Assembly (NCBI GenBank): GCA_001792895.1
Contig: MARA01000134.1
Coordinates: 1-20,760 of the forward strand
Direction: 5' to 3'
DNA: 20,760 nt
Origin: Lentinus brumalis
Lineage: Eukaryota > Basidiomycota > Agaricomycetes > Polyporales > Polyporaceae
Under the pieces are notes generated by a model. That model made no database searches. It was not told the origin of the DNA and was given only the letters and a program-made list of their open reading frames with translations. Made by a program: the position numbers and the translations under genes. Shown here piece by piece: positions 8,163-18,206 of this stretch (the stretch's first letter is position 1; the number at the start of each line of letters is the position of its first letter).

Positions 8163-8859
8163 GGCTGCACACGCTCTAAGTATCTACGATGCTTGAGCGC
8201 GGTTGAGCGCGAGATGTACCTACTACATGTGACTGCCCAGACGTCAGGAACTCAAGGGATTGGCCGCTTTGAGGACCGGCGACTCGCGCTACAAGGTAGC
8301 TTTCGATGTCGATGCATCTGGGCCCGAAATGCGACAAGTGCATAGCTTCGGAGGCAGCTACATGGCAGCTTGAAGCAAATGGCCTGACTTGCACCAGCAG
8401 CATGCTTTCATGCTACGAGCACAACGGTGCACGACGTGCTCGACAGAACAAGCTCGCAAAAACGGTCGCACGACATGCTGCATTGCGCACTGCACATTCA
8501 CGTCCGCACGTCCCATCCTTCGAGTGTTCAAGTCGACATACAGACACGCTATGGCCAGACTACGTGCACTCGGGTCTACTTACGAATCGCAGCACCCCGA
8601 GGGTCGCTCTATGGATGCGCTCGACGGCACTGGACTCTCAAGCGCAAGGGGAACCTAGGACTCGGACGCGGCTTCGAGTGTGCCGCCCTCGAGCTCAAGT
8701 GCAATGCAAGCCATTTGTCGGTCACTAGTCGCTCCCAGCGTCGATCTCGCAGACATGCTCAGACTTCACACCGGCGGCGACCAGGCCAATCAGTCCAGGA
8801 CGAACGCAGTATTCGAGTGATCAAGAATATGATATATTCCGTACCTACGTGGACATTCC
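8163..8859. other. Stretch without a supported gene, copy 1
   Basis: Between gene C and the candidate D region. Several frames are open for up to about 200 codons on the plus strand but have no sensible start context or domain. On the minus strand there is a donor-like GTAAGT near 8582 (ctgcgattc before it) and an acceptor-like CCTGACGTCTGGGCAG at about 8249-8234, so extra 5' exons of gene C may lie here. Nothing else seen. Copy 2 equivalent: 17510-18206. Confidence 0.5.
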
Positions 8860-10469
8860 TCAACACAACTGCGTATGTCGCAGCCCGGGCAACGCCAGAA
8901 TCGACGGCGACGTTGTTGGACGCTCTCCTCGGAGAGTGCGTCCTGAAAGAGACCGCCATCTCAAGACTGCTCGAGACGTCCGGGAGCGGCGCGCCCGCCT
9001 GCGGCTCGCAAGTCGCCGCTGGCAGTCCCGACTCCGAGTCTTGAGCCGATGAGCAGGCCCGCGGGCTGCGTCTTGGGCGACCTCGAGAAGCGGGGCTCCG
9101 CCGATGTGAGGCCGTCGATCCTGCGCTGGCGCGTCGCGATCATCGTTCGAGCTTCGATTCGCTGCGACGCCCGATGTCGACTGGATGGTACGGCGCCGGA
9201 TGGTCGTGGTGGAGTCTGCGGTCTCCAGTGCCGGGGTGGACGACATTCCTTGGACGATGCCGGCGGAGGGACGTCCGGTCTCTGCGCTGTAGATCGAGCG
9301 GACGGTGTGCTCGTGAGACGGCAGAACGTCGCCGTCGGATCCATGCACGGCGGAGGGTGAGGGAAGAGGGCGTGGACTGCGGCCGCGTTCTGAACGGTGC
9401 AGCAGGCAGCACATCGCCGTGCCGAGTTGCGAGACGCGGGTGCTGTTCGGAGCGGCTGGAGGACGGGGGCGGCGAGGACGGAGGCGAGGACCGGGTGCGA
9501 GACCAGAAGGGCTGCCGTGGGCAGTGCGTGCACTGTTTGGACGGGGTGGTTCGTCGATAAAGGATAGTCGGGGTCGGGTCTGCGCTGTCAGCACTCGTGC
9601 TTGCTCCCCCTCACTCACCTGTCCTCTCGAGCGTGCGCTGTGCGTGCGTCGCCATCCCCTCGGCCACTCACCTTGCTGTCCGGCCGGCTGCACGCCGCCG
9701 CGGGCTCTGTCGTCTGCGCTCGAGGATGTACTCGGTGGGTGGTTCGTTGCAGACGAGATGTGGACACTGACGTACCTGGATCCCATCGCAGATGTTCGCG
9801 TCACGCGAACTTCGCGGTGCACTCGGACTGGCGTAGACGAGGCGAGTATGGACACTGGTACGTCACGGTCTACTGCTGCCAGTCTATGCGCATCACTGAC
9901 GACTGCACCTTGGCATGCAGGAGACGTCTTCACGGCGCGCAGGGACCGTGTGCGCTGCGAGTCGCGCATGGAGGCGAGAGCTTGCAGCTCGAATTGCGAG
10001 CCGTACTGTGCATCGAGACGGTCAGTTGCGTCTCCGGGGACCGTGTCTCCACGCTCACCTGCGCACAAGCACGGCTGTGCGTGTTTCCTCGCGGGCGCGG
10101 GAGTAGAGTAGGCGGACGAGGGCCCGAGAGTGTGAGCGAGTTCAGCCAATGGGAAGCCAGGTCGCGTCTGCAAGCGCCGAGAACGCAGTGAGCTCTGAGT
10201 CTGACCGCGCGTGCACACGGCGACCGAGCCTCGTAGCGCACACGAGCTGGCGTTGCTCGTCTGGTCGGCGTTCTGTGTCGATCGTCTGTCTCGTTTCCTG
10301 CTCGGAACCATGAACATCCCTCCTTCCCATCCTCACGCGGGTTGGCGTTTCTTGCTGGCACGTAAATGAAAGCTGTTATCGGCGGTCCTTCTGTCACTTG
10401 TACTACAATTGTTGAACTAGGTGCTGTTACTCCGGATGGTGGTGCTTCTGTCAATGTCATCGTTGGCAC
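8860..10469 (-). CDS. Candidate gene D across the copy 1/copy 2 junction (low confidence)
   Basis: Minus strand. One frame from ATG 10469 to 10059 (137 codons, starting MPTMTLTEAPPSGVTAPSS) ends in phase 0 at a donor GTGAGC. The intron 10058-10006 has an AACTGACC branch and CACAG end. The next exon (from 10005) begins YGSQFELQALASMRDSQRTR and stays open to a GTACGT donor at 9775 or beyond. Another intron-like stretch lies near 9619-9582 (GTGAGT...GCTGACAGCGCAG). Without splicing, a different start at 10317 gives a 485-codon frame to 8860, but overlapping frames on both strands are also open, as expected in GC-rich DNA. No domain recognised. It could be the 5' part of a longer gene ending in gene C, or no gene at all. 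Confidence 0.28.
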
Positions 10470-10503
10470 AAACTTTGCATGTCCATCATTCGACCATCAT
10501 TAA
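10366..10503 (+). CDS. Small 45-codon ORF upstream of gene A, copy 2
   Basis: Identical to the ORF at 972-1109: same start, in-frame stop before it, and 45 codons. It ends 171 bp before the gene A start codon, within transcript-leader distance, so an upstream-ORF role is possible. In copy 3 the same ORF (ATG at 19712) loses one G near 19730 and is frameshifted. Confidence 0.35.
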   Translation: MKAVIGGPSVTCTTIVELGAVTPDGGASVNVIVGTNFACPSFDHH

Positions 10504-10674
10504 ATCGAGTGCTTACCCCGATAAGAATGGCTTGTTACCGATTGTTATCCGGCGTGTAGCGCCGGTAGCGCGTTTGCACGCGTCGGTGAGCGCGTTGCTC
10601 TCAACCTCTCCTCCTCCGCTCCGCTCACCTCCTCCCACAACGTCCTCGCCGTCGCGCTCGTCGACGGCGACACT
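10504..10674 (+). promoter_or_regulatory. Presumed gene A promoter/leader, copy 2
   Basis: Same elements as in copy 1: GATA at 10520-10523, hairpin at 10549-10565, CT-rich tract from about 10596 to 10638, then the gene A ATG at 10675. The copy 3 equivalent is 19849-20019. Confidence 0.45.
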
Positions 10675-12448
10675 ATGAACGGCGTCAACTACTCTGAGCT
10701 TGCGAACTGGGACGGCGGGCTCTTGCCAACATCTGGCGGTGACACCGACTTCAGTTCAGGGCCAGCTTCGCCCGCACCGCGCATGGGAACGGACGCTGCC
10801 ACTGATGCTTCTCCCGCCAACGATGCGCCATCTGTGCCTTCTGGACCTCTTGACCTGCTTGCATATGCAACTACGATGAGCGCCGCCCTCGCTGAAAATC
10901 AAAACACGGAGGCGTTGCAAAAAGACGCGGCACTAGGGGGCGAACGATCTGACGTGGAGATGGCGGAGGCGACATCAGCGGACGCGTCAAGCACGGTGAG
11001 TGGACCTCTACGCGCTGTCAAGGAGGAAGAACAGGAGGTTGACTGGTACGCGGGGGTGAACAGAGCAAGGCGACGCGTATGACCCCGCTGTTCACACCCG
11101 AGCTGGAAGAGAAAGAGGTACGTCTCCTTCGTTTGCGGGGTTGTGGCGGGAGGATCTCACCCGCCCGCGCGAAGCAGCCTAACCTTTGCCAATGTCCACG
11201 GACACGACTCAGCAACCTCTGGAAACACGCGCTACGCGTTCTATCACACCTCCAGCGGAAACAGTCTCACTTGAGACCGACCGACCGGCGGTCAACGGCG
11301 TGCAGACGAACGGCGATGCTGATGCTGCAGCTGCTAGTCGGAAGAATTCGAGCAACACAATCGTGCAAGAGGAGGATGCAAGCTCGTTGCTCGATGCCGA
11401 TGGCGAGACGGATGACGAGACGGGCACTCCTGCACATCCTGTCGCACAGATTCCTACCTGGCGCCTTGGTTCATATACGGACGAGTTCCTGGACGCTGCG
11501 CAGGAGTACTACGTGTCCCGCTCGCAGACTGCAGCACCGTCCACTCCACAAGACGCACCCCAGTTCTCTCCGCCCCCTTCTCATGTCATGCCCACACAGC
11601 CTCAGGAGCGGACTCGTAGTGTGTCGCCGTTGGCAGTTGGAGAGCCGGCGCCCATAGCATCCCCTCACTACGTCTCCCGCTCACAGACCGCAGCGCCCTT
11701 CACTGCACAGGGCGCATCCCAGTCATCTCCGGCCACCTCTCAATCCATGCCCGCACAACATCAGGAGCCGACTCGTAGTGTGTCGCCGCTGGCATTTGGA
11801 GAGCCGGCGCCCATAGCATTCCACACACATCCTGATCAGTCTGCTGCAGATTTCGTGAGTGCAACCATCTGCACGCCTGGTCCTGTACTGACTTCGTCCC
11901 TTAGGCCTCTGCCGGTGAGAACCAGCCCCCGCCGTCGTCCAGCCCCTTGACATCGCCCGCGACGACAGTGCGTTCGCCACGTGCACCTCCGCACAAATCG
12001 AACAAGCGACGCCGGCTGTTTTTCGATGGCGTGGACGTGCCGCCGTTCCCTGACTTCCGCAGACGGGCCATGTACAAGCGGGCGTCAGAGATCCCTATCC
12101 TGCAGGACCCGGAGGTGGGCGGCGACTATGAGTCGCAACTCCAGCAGGTTTTGAATGAAGCCTCTGGGTCGAACGCACGAGCTCTCACTGGAACGCACCT
12201 CTCGCTGCGAAGAAACGTCGTGGTCGGCCACCGAAGGCGAAGACGCAGGCGCAGACGGCGGTCGCGTCTGCTTCTCCCGAGAGGGCAACACGCGCGAAGA
12301 GGCGGATGAGCGTTGCGGGGTCTGAGAGCGTGAGCGCGGTGTCCATGGGAGCGATGCTTGTAGCGGTTAGACTCGCTGTACGACATACGATATACGATGT
12401 TCCCGCCTGAGCGAGCGTGACCGCGAGTGTGCCGCCCGATGCAGGTGA
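10675..12448 (+). CDS. Gene A, copy 2: four-exon AT-hook, low-complexity nuclear protein
   Basis: Exons 10675-10995, 11064-11117, 11213-11854 and 11905 to about 12448. All three introns are phase 0: 10996-11063 (GTGAGT...TTGAC...AACAG), 11118-11212 (GTACGT...CCTAACC...CTCAG) and 11855-11904 (GTGAGT...TACTGAC...TTAG). Exons 1-3 encode 339 residues: Pro/Ser/Thr/Ala-rich, an acidic stretch (EEDASSLLDADGETDDETG), then two 53-residue repeats. Exon 4 begins ASAGENQPPP and has a basic cluster (KSNKRRR) suggesting nuclear import, and the block DGVDVPPFPDFRRRAMYKRA. A base present in copy 1 is missing near 12195, shifting the frame before the AT-hook, and another near 12398; with copy 1 exon 4 the protein is about 520 residues. 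I recognise no family beyond the AT-hook. The start is the first ATG after a CT-rich tract. The three splice junctions agreeing in frame is the main reason to believe it. Confidence 0.72.
11510..11820 (+). repeat. Two 159-bp (53-residue) tandem repeats inside gene A exon 3
   Basis: The first repeat starts at YVSRSQTAAPSTPQDAPQ (11510) and the second at YVSRSQTAAPFTAQGASQ (11669). Both run through RTRSVSPLA or PTRSVSPLA and end in GEPAPIA. The period of 159 bp is a multiple of three, so the repeat is kept in frame, and the two units differ at a number of residues, meaning the duplication is older than the 9.35-kb amplification. The RSVSPLA motif is a possible Ser-Pro phosphorylation site. The same pair is in copy 1 at 2112-2421. 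Confidence 0.9.
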
Positions 12449-12551
12449 GTGCTCGAGCGCCGCGGAGTCTCGTGCTGACGTCTCGGGACAGCGAGCGATG
12501 TGCGCCTGTGCCGGCGAGCGCGACGTCCAGCGATAGAAATGCGAGAAAAGT

Positions 12552-12722
12552 GCGTATATGGGGTATAATTGACAGTGGGGGCGTATATGGGGTATAGTTA
12601 ACGGTGGGCGTATGTGGGGTATACTTGCCAGTGCGTGCGTGGGGTATACTTGGCAGTGCGTGTGTGGTGTATAACCACCAGTGGGCTTGCGGGCGTATGT
12701 GGTGTATGATCACCAGGTGTAC
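12552..12722. repeat. Six-unit minisatellite, copy 2
   Basis: Same six units as at 3156-3326 with no change in unit number or sequence that I can see. Short tandem repeats usually vary quickly in number, so the exact match between two copies of the 9.35-kb unit means very recent duplication, ongoing homogenisation, or one molecule represented twice. Confidence 0.93.
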
Positions 12723-13744
12723 GCGGCGTGGAGTGCGTTCTGTGCCCTCGCTGCCTCCTGCACTGGGGCCTGGAGGACGAGGGAGGGCTCGAGGATCTGG
12801 TTCCGCCCGATACCCGTGGCGCAGCCGGGATCTGACCGCTGACACTCCCAGCAGGTACACGAACACCGCACGGGCTGTCGGAGCGTGGCGCGCCGCAGGA
12901 CGTCGAGTCGACGAAAGTACGTACTTCCGTCAGTCGTCAGCTTGCTGCATTCCACGCGTCCGCCGGGACAGCGGTGGGCAGTGCTACTCCGCGTACTTGA
13001 CTCGCTTCTCCTTCCACGCAGACTCGCCCACGCGACTGGGACACTCGAACAGACGCAGCTCGGGACCCTCAGGACCGCGATGTACGGCCGGCCGCACCCG
13101 CAATCTCACGGCGCAGAGTAAGTACCTCACTCGTCGCCGCCATATCAAAATTCATGCGTCCTGCAGGCCTCTGTGGTCCACGCTCCGCCGTTCCGCCTGT
13201 CTGCCGCATCACAGACATAGCAGGAGCCCGGAATTGCGTCTCTCGCAGCGCATCGAGATCTCGTCCGGAAGAGCCTTGAACGGAGCACCCGTACGCTGCG
13301 CTGTCCTGCTTGATCGGCTGTATGTCGCTGACGAGAAGATTAGCAACCGGGTACGTGACGCACGCGGCTCGAAATACTCAGTCTGCCGCGTTTCCGGCCC
13401 TCCAGTTCACACGGCGGTCTCGAGCAACAGAAACCTCCGAGTGCAGCTTCATAGCGTGTTGCAGGCTTGTTGCAGGCCGGAATCCACGTCTTCGGCACCA
13501 AGCTGTCAGGCAGCGTACACGCGCCATGCCGGACGTGTTTACTGGATCAAATCCGAGCTACTCGCCTCCGGGAGTCGGCAATATCCGTGCTAAACCTACA
13601 CCCATTGCGTACGTACCACTGACGACGCAACGCCGCAGAAATGCAGCCACGTCGCACTGCTAGTGCTCGAATTATGCAGCTCTCGGAGTCTCGGGACAGC
13701 CTCGAAGGGCGGGCACACGTCGATTCCCGTACAACCACGTTGCG

Positions 13745-13774
13745 GCGTCCAGCGTACGATAGGACGCTGGACGC
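13745..13774. repeat. Perfect 10-bp inverted repeat (hairpin), copy 2
   Basis: Unchanged copy of the hairpin at 4349-4378. Confidence 0.85.
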
Positions 13775-14057
13775 TCGCGATACACGGCCGCCCACCCTGC
13801 GAGACAACCGTAAACAACGGTCTCTGACAGTTGCGCCTCCTCGGCTTCCCCGCTTCGGCTCGGCTGTCAATGCTGGCCGCTCGCTGAAGACTCAATTCGG
13901 TTCTGCGGACGCAACCTGGTCGTGCCAGTGCTCCTCGATGCCTGAGAGCAGAGTGAGCACTCCTCGCCAGACGAGATAGGCCGTCCCGCACGCGCAGCAG
14001 CACTGTGGTCTTCACAGCTTCCGGAGCCTTGCAGCGGACGACCGGCCTGAACAGCAG

Positions 14058-15256
14058 GTATGTCGTTGCTCGTGGGATTTGCCTCTCGTCCGAACACGCC
14101 AGCCGTCGTGACGTATTCTCGCTTGCTGACCACTGCCGGGAACCCAGACAACCCCACCGCACACGATGCAGTGTAAGTCATGCTCGCACAGAAGCGTCGG
14201 GCCATGATCGGAAACTCTTCCGAGTCGCGCAATCAAGCCTGTCGGGAGCAACACGACGGTGAATATGTCTCCGAAGTTGCCCTTCCTCGCTGATACAATT
14301 GCCAGAACTGTGTACACCAGGGAAACTTGTCCAGCTCTCTGACCAATACAAGGCCGCTCATGGGGTGCTCAGTGCTCTCAGAAATTCCGCGCTGCAGCTA
14401 ACACCGCTAGTGAGCCGGCCTGGGAATGGGAATGGGTCTGTACTTCCCCTTTTCGATCGGGTCCCAGCTCGACTGCTCTCAACCGGCACTACTTACCATG
14501 CATACCGGAGCTCGTGGCGCGTCTCAGTGCTCGATACTGCAGCCTTCGTCCACGCAGTAAGCTGCTCTCGATCTGCGCAAGACTGTTTCGCTCGGCTCGG
14601 AGGGGCAGAGAGAACGGACGCGGTCGCAGCCTATGTCATCGCTCGTAGGCTTTGTTCCTCTGCCGGATAAGCCAGCCGCTCTCATTTCGCTTCCCCTCCT
14701 CCGTCCTGACGTGTTCTCGCTTGCTGACTAAATCTCCAGAACAACTCGGACATTCCTCCACGCACGACGCAGTCAGGGAGGCAAGCTCACCGTGAAGCAC
14801 TGCGAGCACCTTGTCGTGTACTTGGTACTGCGGTCTCAGAGGTATGTTTCGTGTCCTTTTCTGTCTTCCGCTGAAGCTGGAGTGCCGAGACGTATACAGA
14901 GCACGATGGCTCCCAACTGACACCGGCTCGGGCTCTGCCACGCGGGTCGGCACGTCACTCTCGCACAGAAGCGTCGGGACGCGACGCGGACACTCTTGTT
15001 CGCTCGATGCTGCGTCTCCAGTGGAGTTTGCTCCACGAGCGAATCCCCCACCGGTACCGTCAGGATGGTCAACACCGACGCATCTGAAGAGGTGCGTGTG
15101 CGTGTTTCTTCTCGAGATCTCTGTCTAGTACAAGACCGCTCACGGGGTGTTCACAGAAATTTCACGCCACGGCTGCCTGGAATTCGGGTTCCAGCTCGGG
15201 CTACTCCTTGACTGCGCTCTCAGATCAGGACTACCATGCATTCCGGAGCTCAGAAG
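14058..15256 (+). repeat. Diverged internal direct duplication, copy 2
   Basis: Same anchors as in copy 1, shifted by 9396: 14109/14707, 14183/14960, 14347/15129 and 14495/15233. Confidence 0.72.
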
Positions 15257-15453
15257 CCGCACATATCAGGCATTCGATTCCTCGGCATCCTCCATCATGT
15301 CGACCGAGGCGACGAGCCGAATTTTGTCCTGGCGGCGATCTACCGCACGCTGCGACAATAGGTCTGCAGACATTCGCGCTATGCTGTCACTTATCGCTCA
15401 TTGTTCATTCCACAGCTACAGAGTACACGAAGGACTGCTTGACGATACTGTAG
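14740..15453 (+). CDS. Three linked phase-0 exons of candidate gene B, copy 2 (partial)
   Basis: The same chain as at 5344-6057: exons 14740-14841, 14969-15091 and 15157-15453, with identical splice signals and no indel inside the exons. Agreement between copies shows low noise here, not selection, since the copies are nearly identical everywhere. Confidence 0.3.
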
Positions 15454-15847
15454 AGCCCGGAGGCGCGTTCAAACTTATTGATCACCATTCATTCTCACAG
15501 AGTACATGCAATCAAACGGCCAGCGGACCCCTTGTACTCCAGCTGGGAAGAGATGTCCCGGGCCGAAGAGCGCGAAGCTGCGAACACTTCCGTGGTACGT
15601 GCTCTTCGGATCCTCTCTGACAGTCGTCTGGCTGTACTGATGGGTTGTGCATCATTCTGCGGACAGACTTGGGAGACTGTCGCCCATGTACCTCCGTGGA
15701 AGCGGCTTCGTCGCACCTACTCACGCACGTCAAATTTACATGCATTACGGACACAGACTCGTTGCGATGCGCAGCCGCATGTCCTCTACTCAGCGCATGC
15801 AGTAGACGATGCGGGGTAGCCAGAACGCCGTATTTAATGGTATTTGG

Positions 15848-15917
15848 ATCATGGACTGAACCCGCAAATCTGGTTGCGACTTCAACAACGCTGATCGCGT
15901 TGCCGGCAGTCCATGAT
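15848..15917. repeat. 11-bp inverted repeat with 48-base interior, copy 2
   Basis: The same arms as in copy 1 at 15848-15858 and 15907-15917, with a 48-base interior. This is the form without the extra block. Confidence 0.85.
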
Positions 15918-16660
15918 GCCTGGAAACATATTGCTCATCCGCTCCTCGACTGCGCACGCAGGTAGGCCCATACGAAGAACTTGTGCAGGCCACAGGCCCT
16001 TGCATGACACCCCTCTCATCACATGCACGACAGGAACGAACCGGCAGTCACGCGTCTTGGGTACGTCGCGCGGTATGCCGAGCACGTTCCGCACGCAACT
16101 CGGTGCATCGCATCATTGGGGATGTTACTGGCAAACTCCCGAGCGACGCAACGGGCAGGGAACAGACCGCGTACCACGGTGAAAGCTCTCAACCTGAACC
16201 CTCGTATCTGCGACGATGCTGACAGGTTCTTTACAGAATCCTCGCCGTATCGATCCACGCCCTGAGCCCTCGAATTCACGGCCGCTTACCGCGGCCTTCC
16301 CCGCTCTTCCTCCAAATTGCCAGTATCGTTCACTCGATCATAAGGGCCTCTCCGAGCCATGCGAGACGGCGAATGTGCTCGTTTGCTGTTGCGGTCTCTG
16401 GTACATCGCTGCCCCATGTCTAGGACACTTGTCAACATGTCGACATCCTCTCACTTTTGAGAGAGGCGATACTGAGCCAGGTGCGTGTTTCTCGCCTTGC
16501 AGCAAGACGTCCGCCTCGCCTCCGGCCATGCAATCTCGCGAACAGCGTTTGAAGCACAGGTTCTTGGACATGCACGTCATCAGCATACCTGCGCTCCTGC
16601 TTACGCTCACTGCAGCCCATGATTTCAGGACGTCGGGAGGACATGGCTTACAAGGATGCG

Positions 16661-17509
16661 CTACCAGTCCCAGAAACTTTGTACACGCTCGTCAATAGAG
16701 ACCGTGTCCTCCTCCGAGTCGTCAGCTCCGTCTGGGACGACCGCAGGCGTCTTGATGACCCGCATCCTCAGCTTCTTCGACCGAGTAGCAGGGTCGCGCC
16801 TCCGTCCCCTGACGACGTCGTAATCCGACCGTCTCTTGCGGACGGGCCTGTCAAACAAGCCTGCCGCGTCAGCAGCGGCCAGCTCGGCGGCGGTCGCGTG
16901 CCGGAAGCCAGTCGTGCGGACCTTCCAGCGGATCCAGAGGAGCTCGAGGAGAGCAAGGCTGCCCGTCGCGCTGCCCGGATCGCCGAACGGGACGAGCTCG
17001 ACCGGCCAGCGGTCGACGAGTATCCCGTACTTGCGCACGATGTGCGGCCAGTACGTCCTGTAGTGCATCTGGGCGGCGGTGTCGCCGGTGATCTCACCTG
17101 CAGGGAGGGTGAGTCCTGTGTGGGAGGTTGCGGGCTCGAGACTACTCACAGAGACGTCTCGCGATGATCTTGCGCAGTCTGGCGCGTGTCCAGGCGACCC
17201 GCTGATCGTAGTTCATGTTGCAGACAGTGCTAGGACGATGTCAGGCCATGGGTACCTCGGCTGCGTGTGTCGCCATGCTGCTCACCTCAAGTTCGTCCGA
17301 GTGCGTACGGAATCGAGTGGTCGGGAACACGACGTCCAGGCGGCATTATAACACTCGCGTGAGTCGCTTGCAGCGCGCATTCCGACGTCACTTGGCCCGA
17401 AGTACGAGCCTCTCGGTCGGCCACTCTCGAGCCAACCAGGCAGCCGTTTGAGACGTTCATTGCGCTGCGTTGTGCTGCGACTGCCCTCCTTGCGGCATGC
17501 AATGCACAT
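16661..17509 (-). CDS. Gene C, copy 2: same gene, intact
   Basis: Exons 17509-17286, 17229-17150 and 17097-16661, with the same 246-residue prediction as copy 1. The only difference is one base missing in the second intron (52 bp here, 53 bp in copy 1), which does not touch the protein. That both copies stay open through three exons, in a window where indels break other candidates, favours a real coding gene. It converges with the plus-strand region ending near 16343, and its stop lies about 320 bp away. Confidence 0.78.
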
Positions 17510-18206
17510 GGCTGCACACGCTCTAAGTATCTACGATGCTTGAGCGCGGTTGAGCGCGAGATGTACCTACTACATGTGACTGCCCAGACGTCAGGAACTC
17601 AAGGGATTGGCCGCTTTGAGGACCGGCGACTCGCGCTACAAGGTAGCTTTCGATGTCGATGCATCTGGGCCCGAAATGCGACAAGTGCATAGCTTCGGAG
17701 GCAGCTACATGGCAGCTTGAAGCAAATGGCCTGACTTGCACCAGCAGCATGCTTTCATGCTACGAGCACAACGGTGCACGACGTGCTCGACAGAACAAGC
17801 TCGCAAAAACGGTCGCACGACATGCTGCATTGCGCACTGCACATTCACGTCCGCACGTCCCATCCTTCGAGTGTTCAAGTCGACATACAGACACGCTATG
17901 GCCAGACTACGTGCACTCGGGTCTACTTACGAATCGCAGCACCCCGAGGGTCGCTCTATGGATGCGCTCGACGGCACTGGACTCTCAAGCGCAAGGGGAA
18001 CCTAGGACTCGGACGCGGCTTCGAGTGTGCCGCCCTCGAGCTCAAGTGCAATGCAAGCCATTTGTCGGTCACTAGTCGCTCCCAGCGTCGATCTCGCAGA
18101 CATGCTCAGACTTCACACCGGCGGCGACCAGGCCAATCAGTCCAGGACGAACGCAGTATTCGAGTGATCAAGAATATGATATATTCCGTACCTACGTGGA
18201 CATTCC

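Larger units (their letters stand above)
1..9399. repeat. Tandem unit, copy 1 (9399 bp)
   Basis: The first bases of the window (cagcaggcagcacatcgccg) recur at 9400 and 18747, and the sequence between them can be followed base by base through each copy. The offset to copy 2 drifts 9399, 9394, 9396, 9397, 9349, 9347, because of small indels plus one 48-bp block at 6501-6548. The first few hundred bases are the noisiest part, for example 190-240, where several short indels cluster. Position 1 is the window edge, so the biological boundary of the unit is unknown and could be at any phase. Not rDNA: no conserved rRNA sequence is present. Confidence 0.97.
12727..16343 (+). other. Candidate gene B region, copy 2
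   Basis: Same content as 3331-6995. Splice-like signals are unchanged. Differences: an extra base near 15677 (gagactgtcgccc versus gagatgtcgccc in copy 1), the absence of the 48-bp block inside the 15848-15917 inverted repeat, and one C missing near 16278 that shifts the presumed terminal exon. The extra base at 15677 makes a different frame open to about 15819, so which copy is correct decides the reading there. Confidence 0.33.

Noticed and set aside
11079..11657. 192-codon plus-strand frame overlapping gene A in another frame
   Set aside because: It crosses gene A intron 2 and is Arg/His/Ser-rich; the spliced gene A reading explains the region better.
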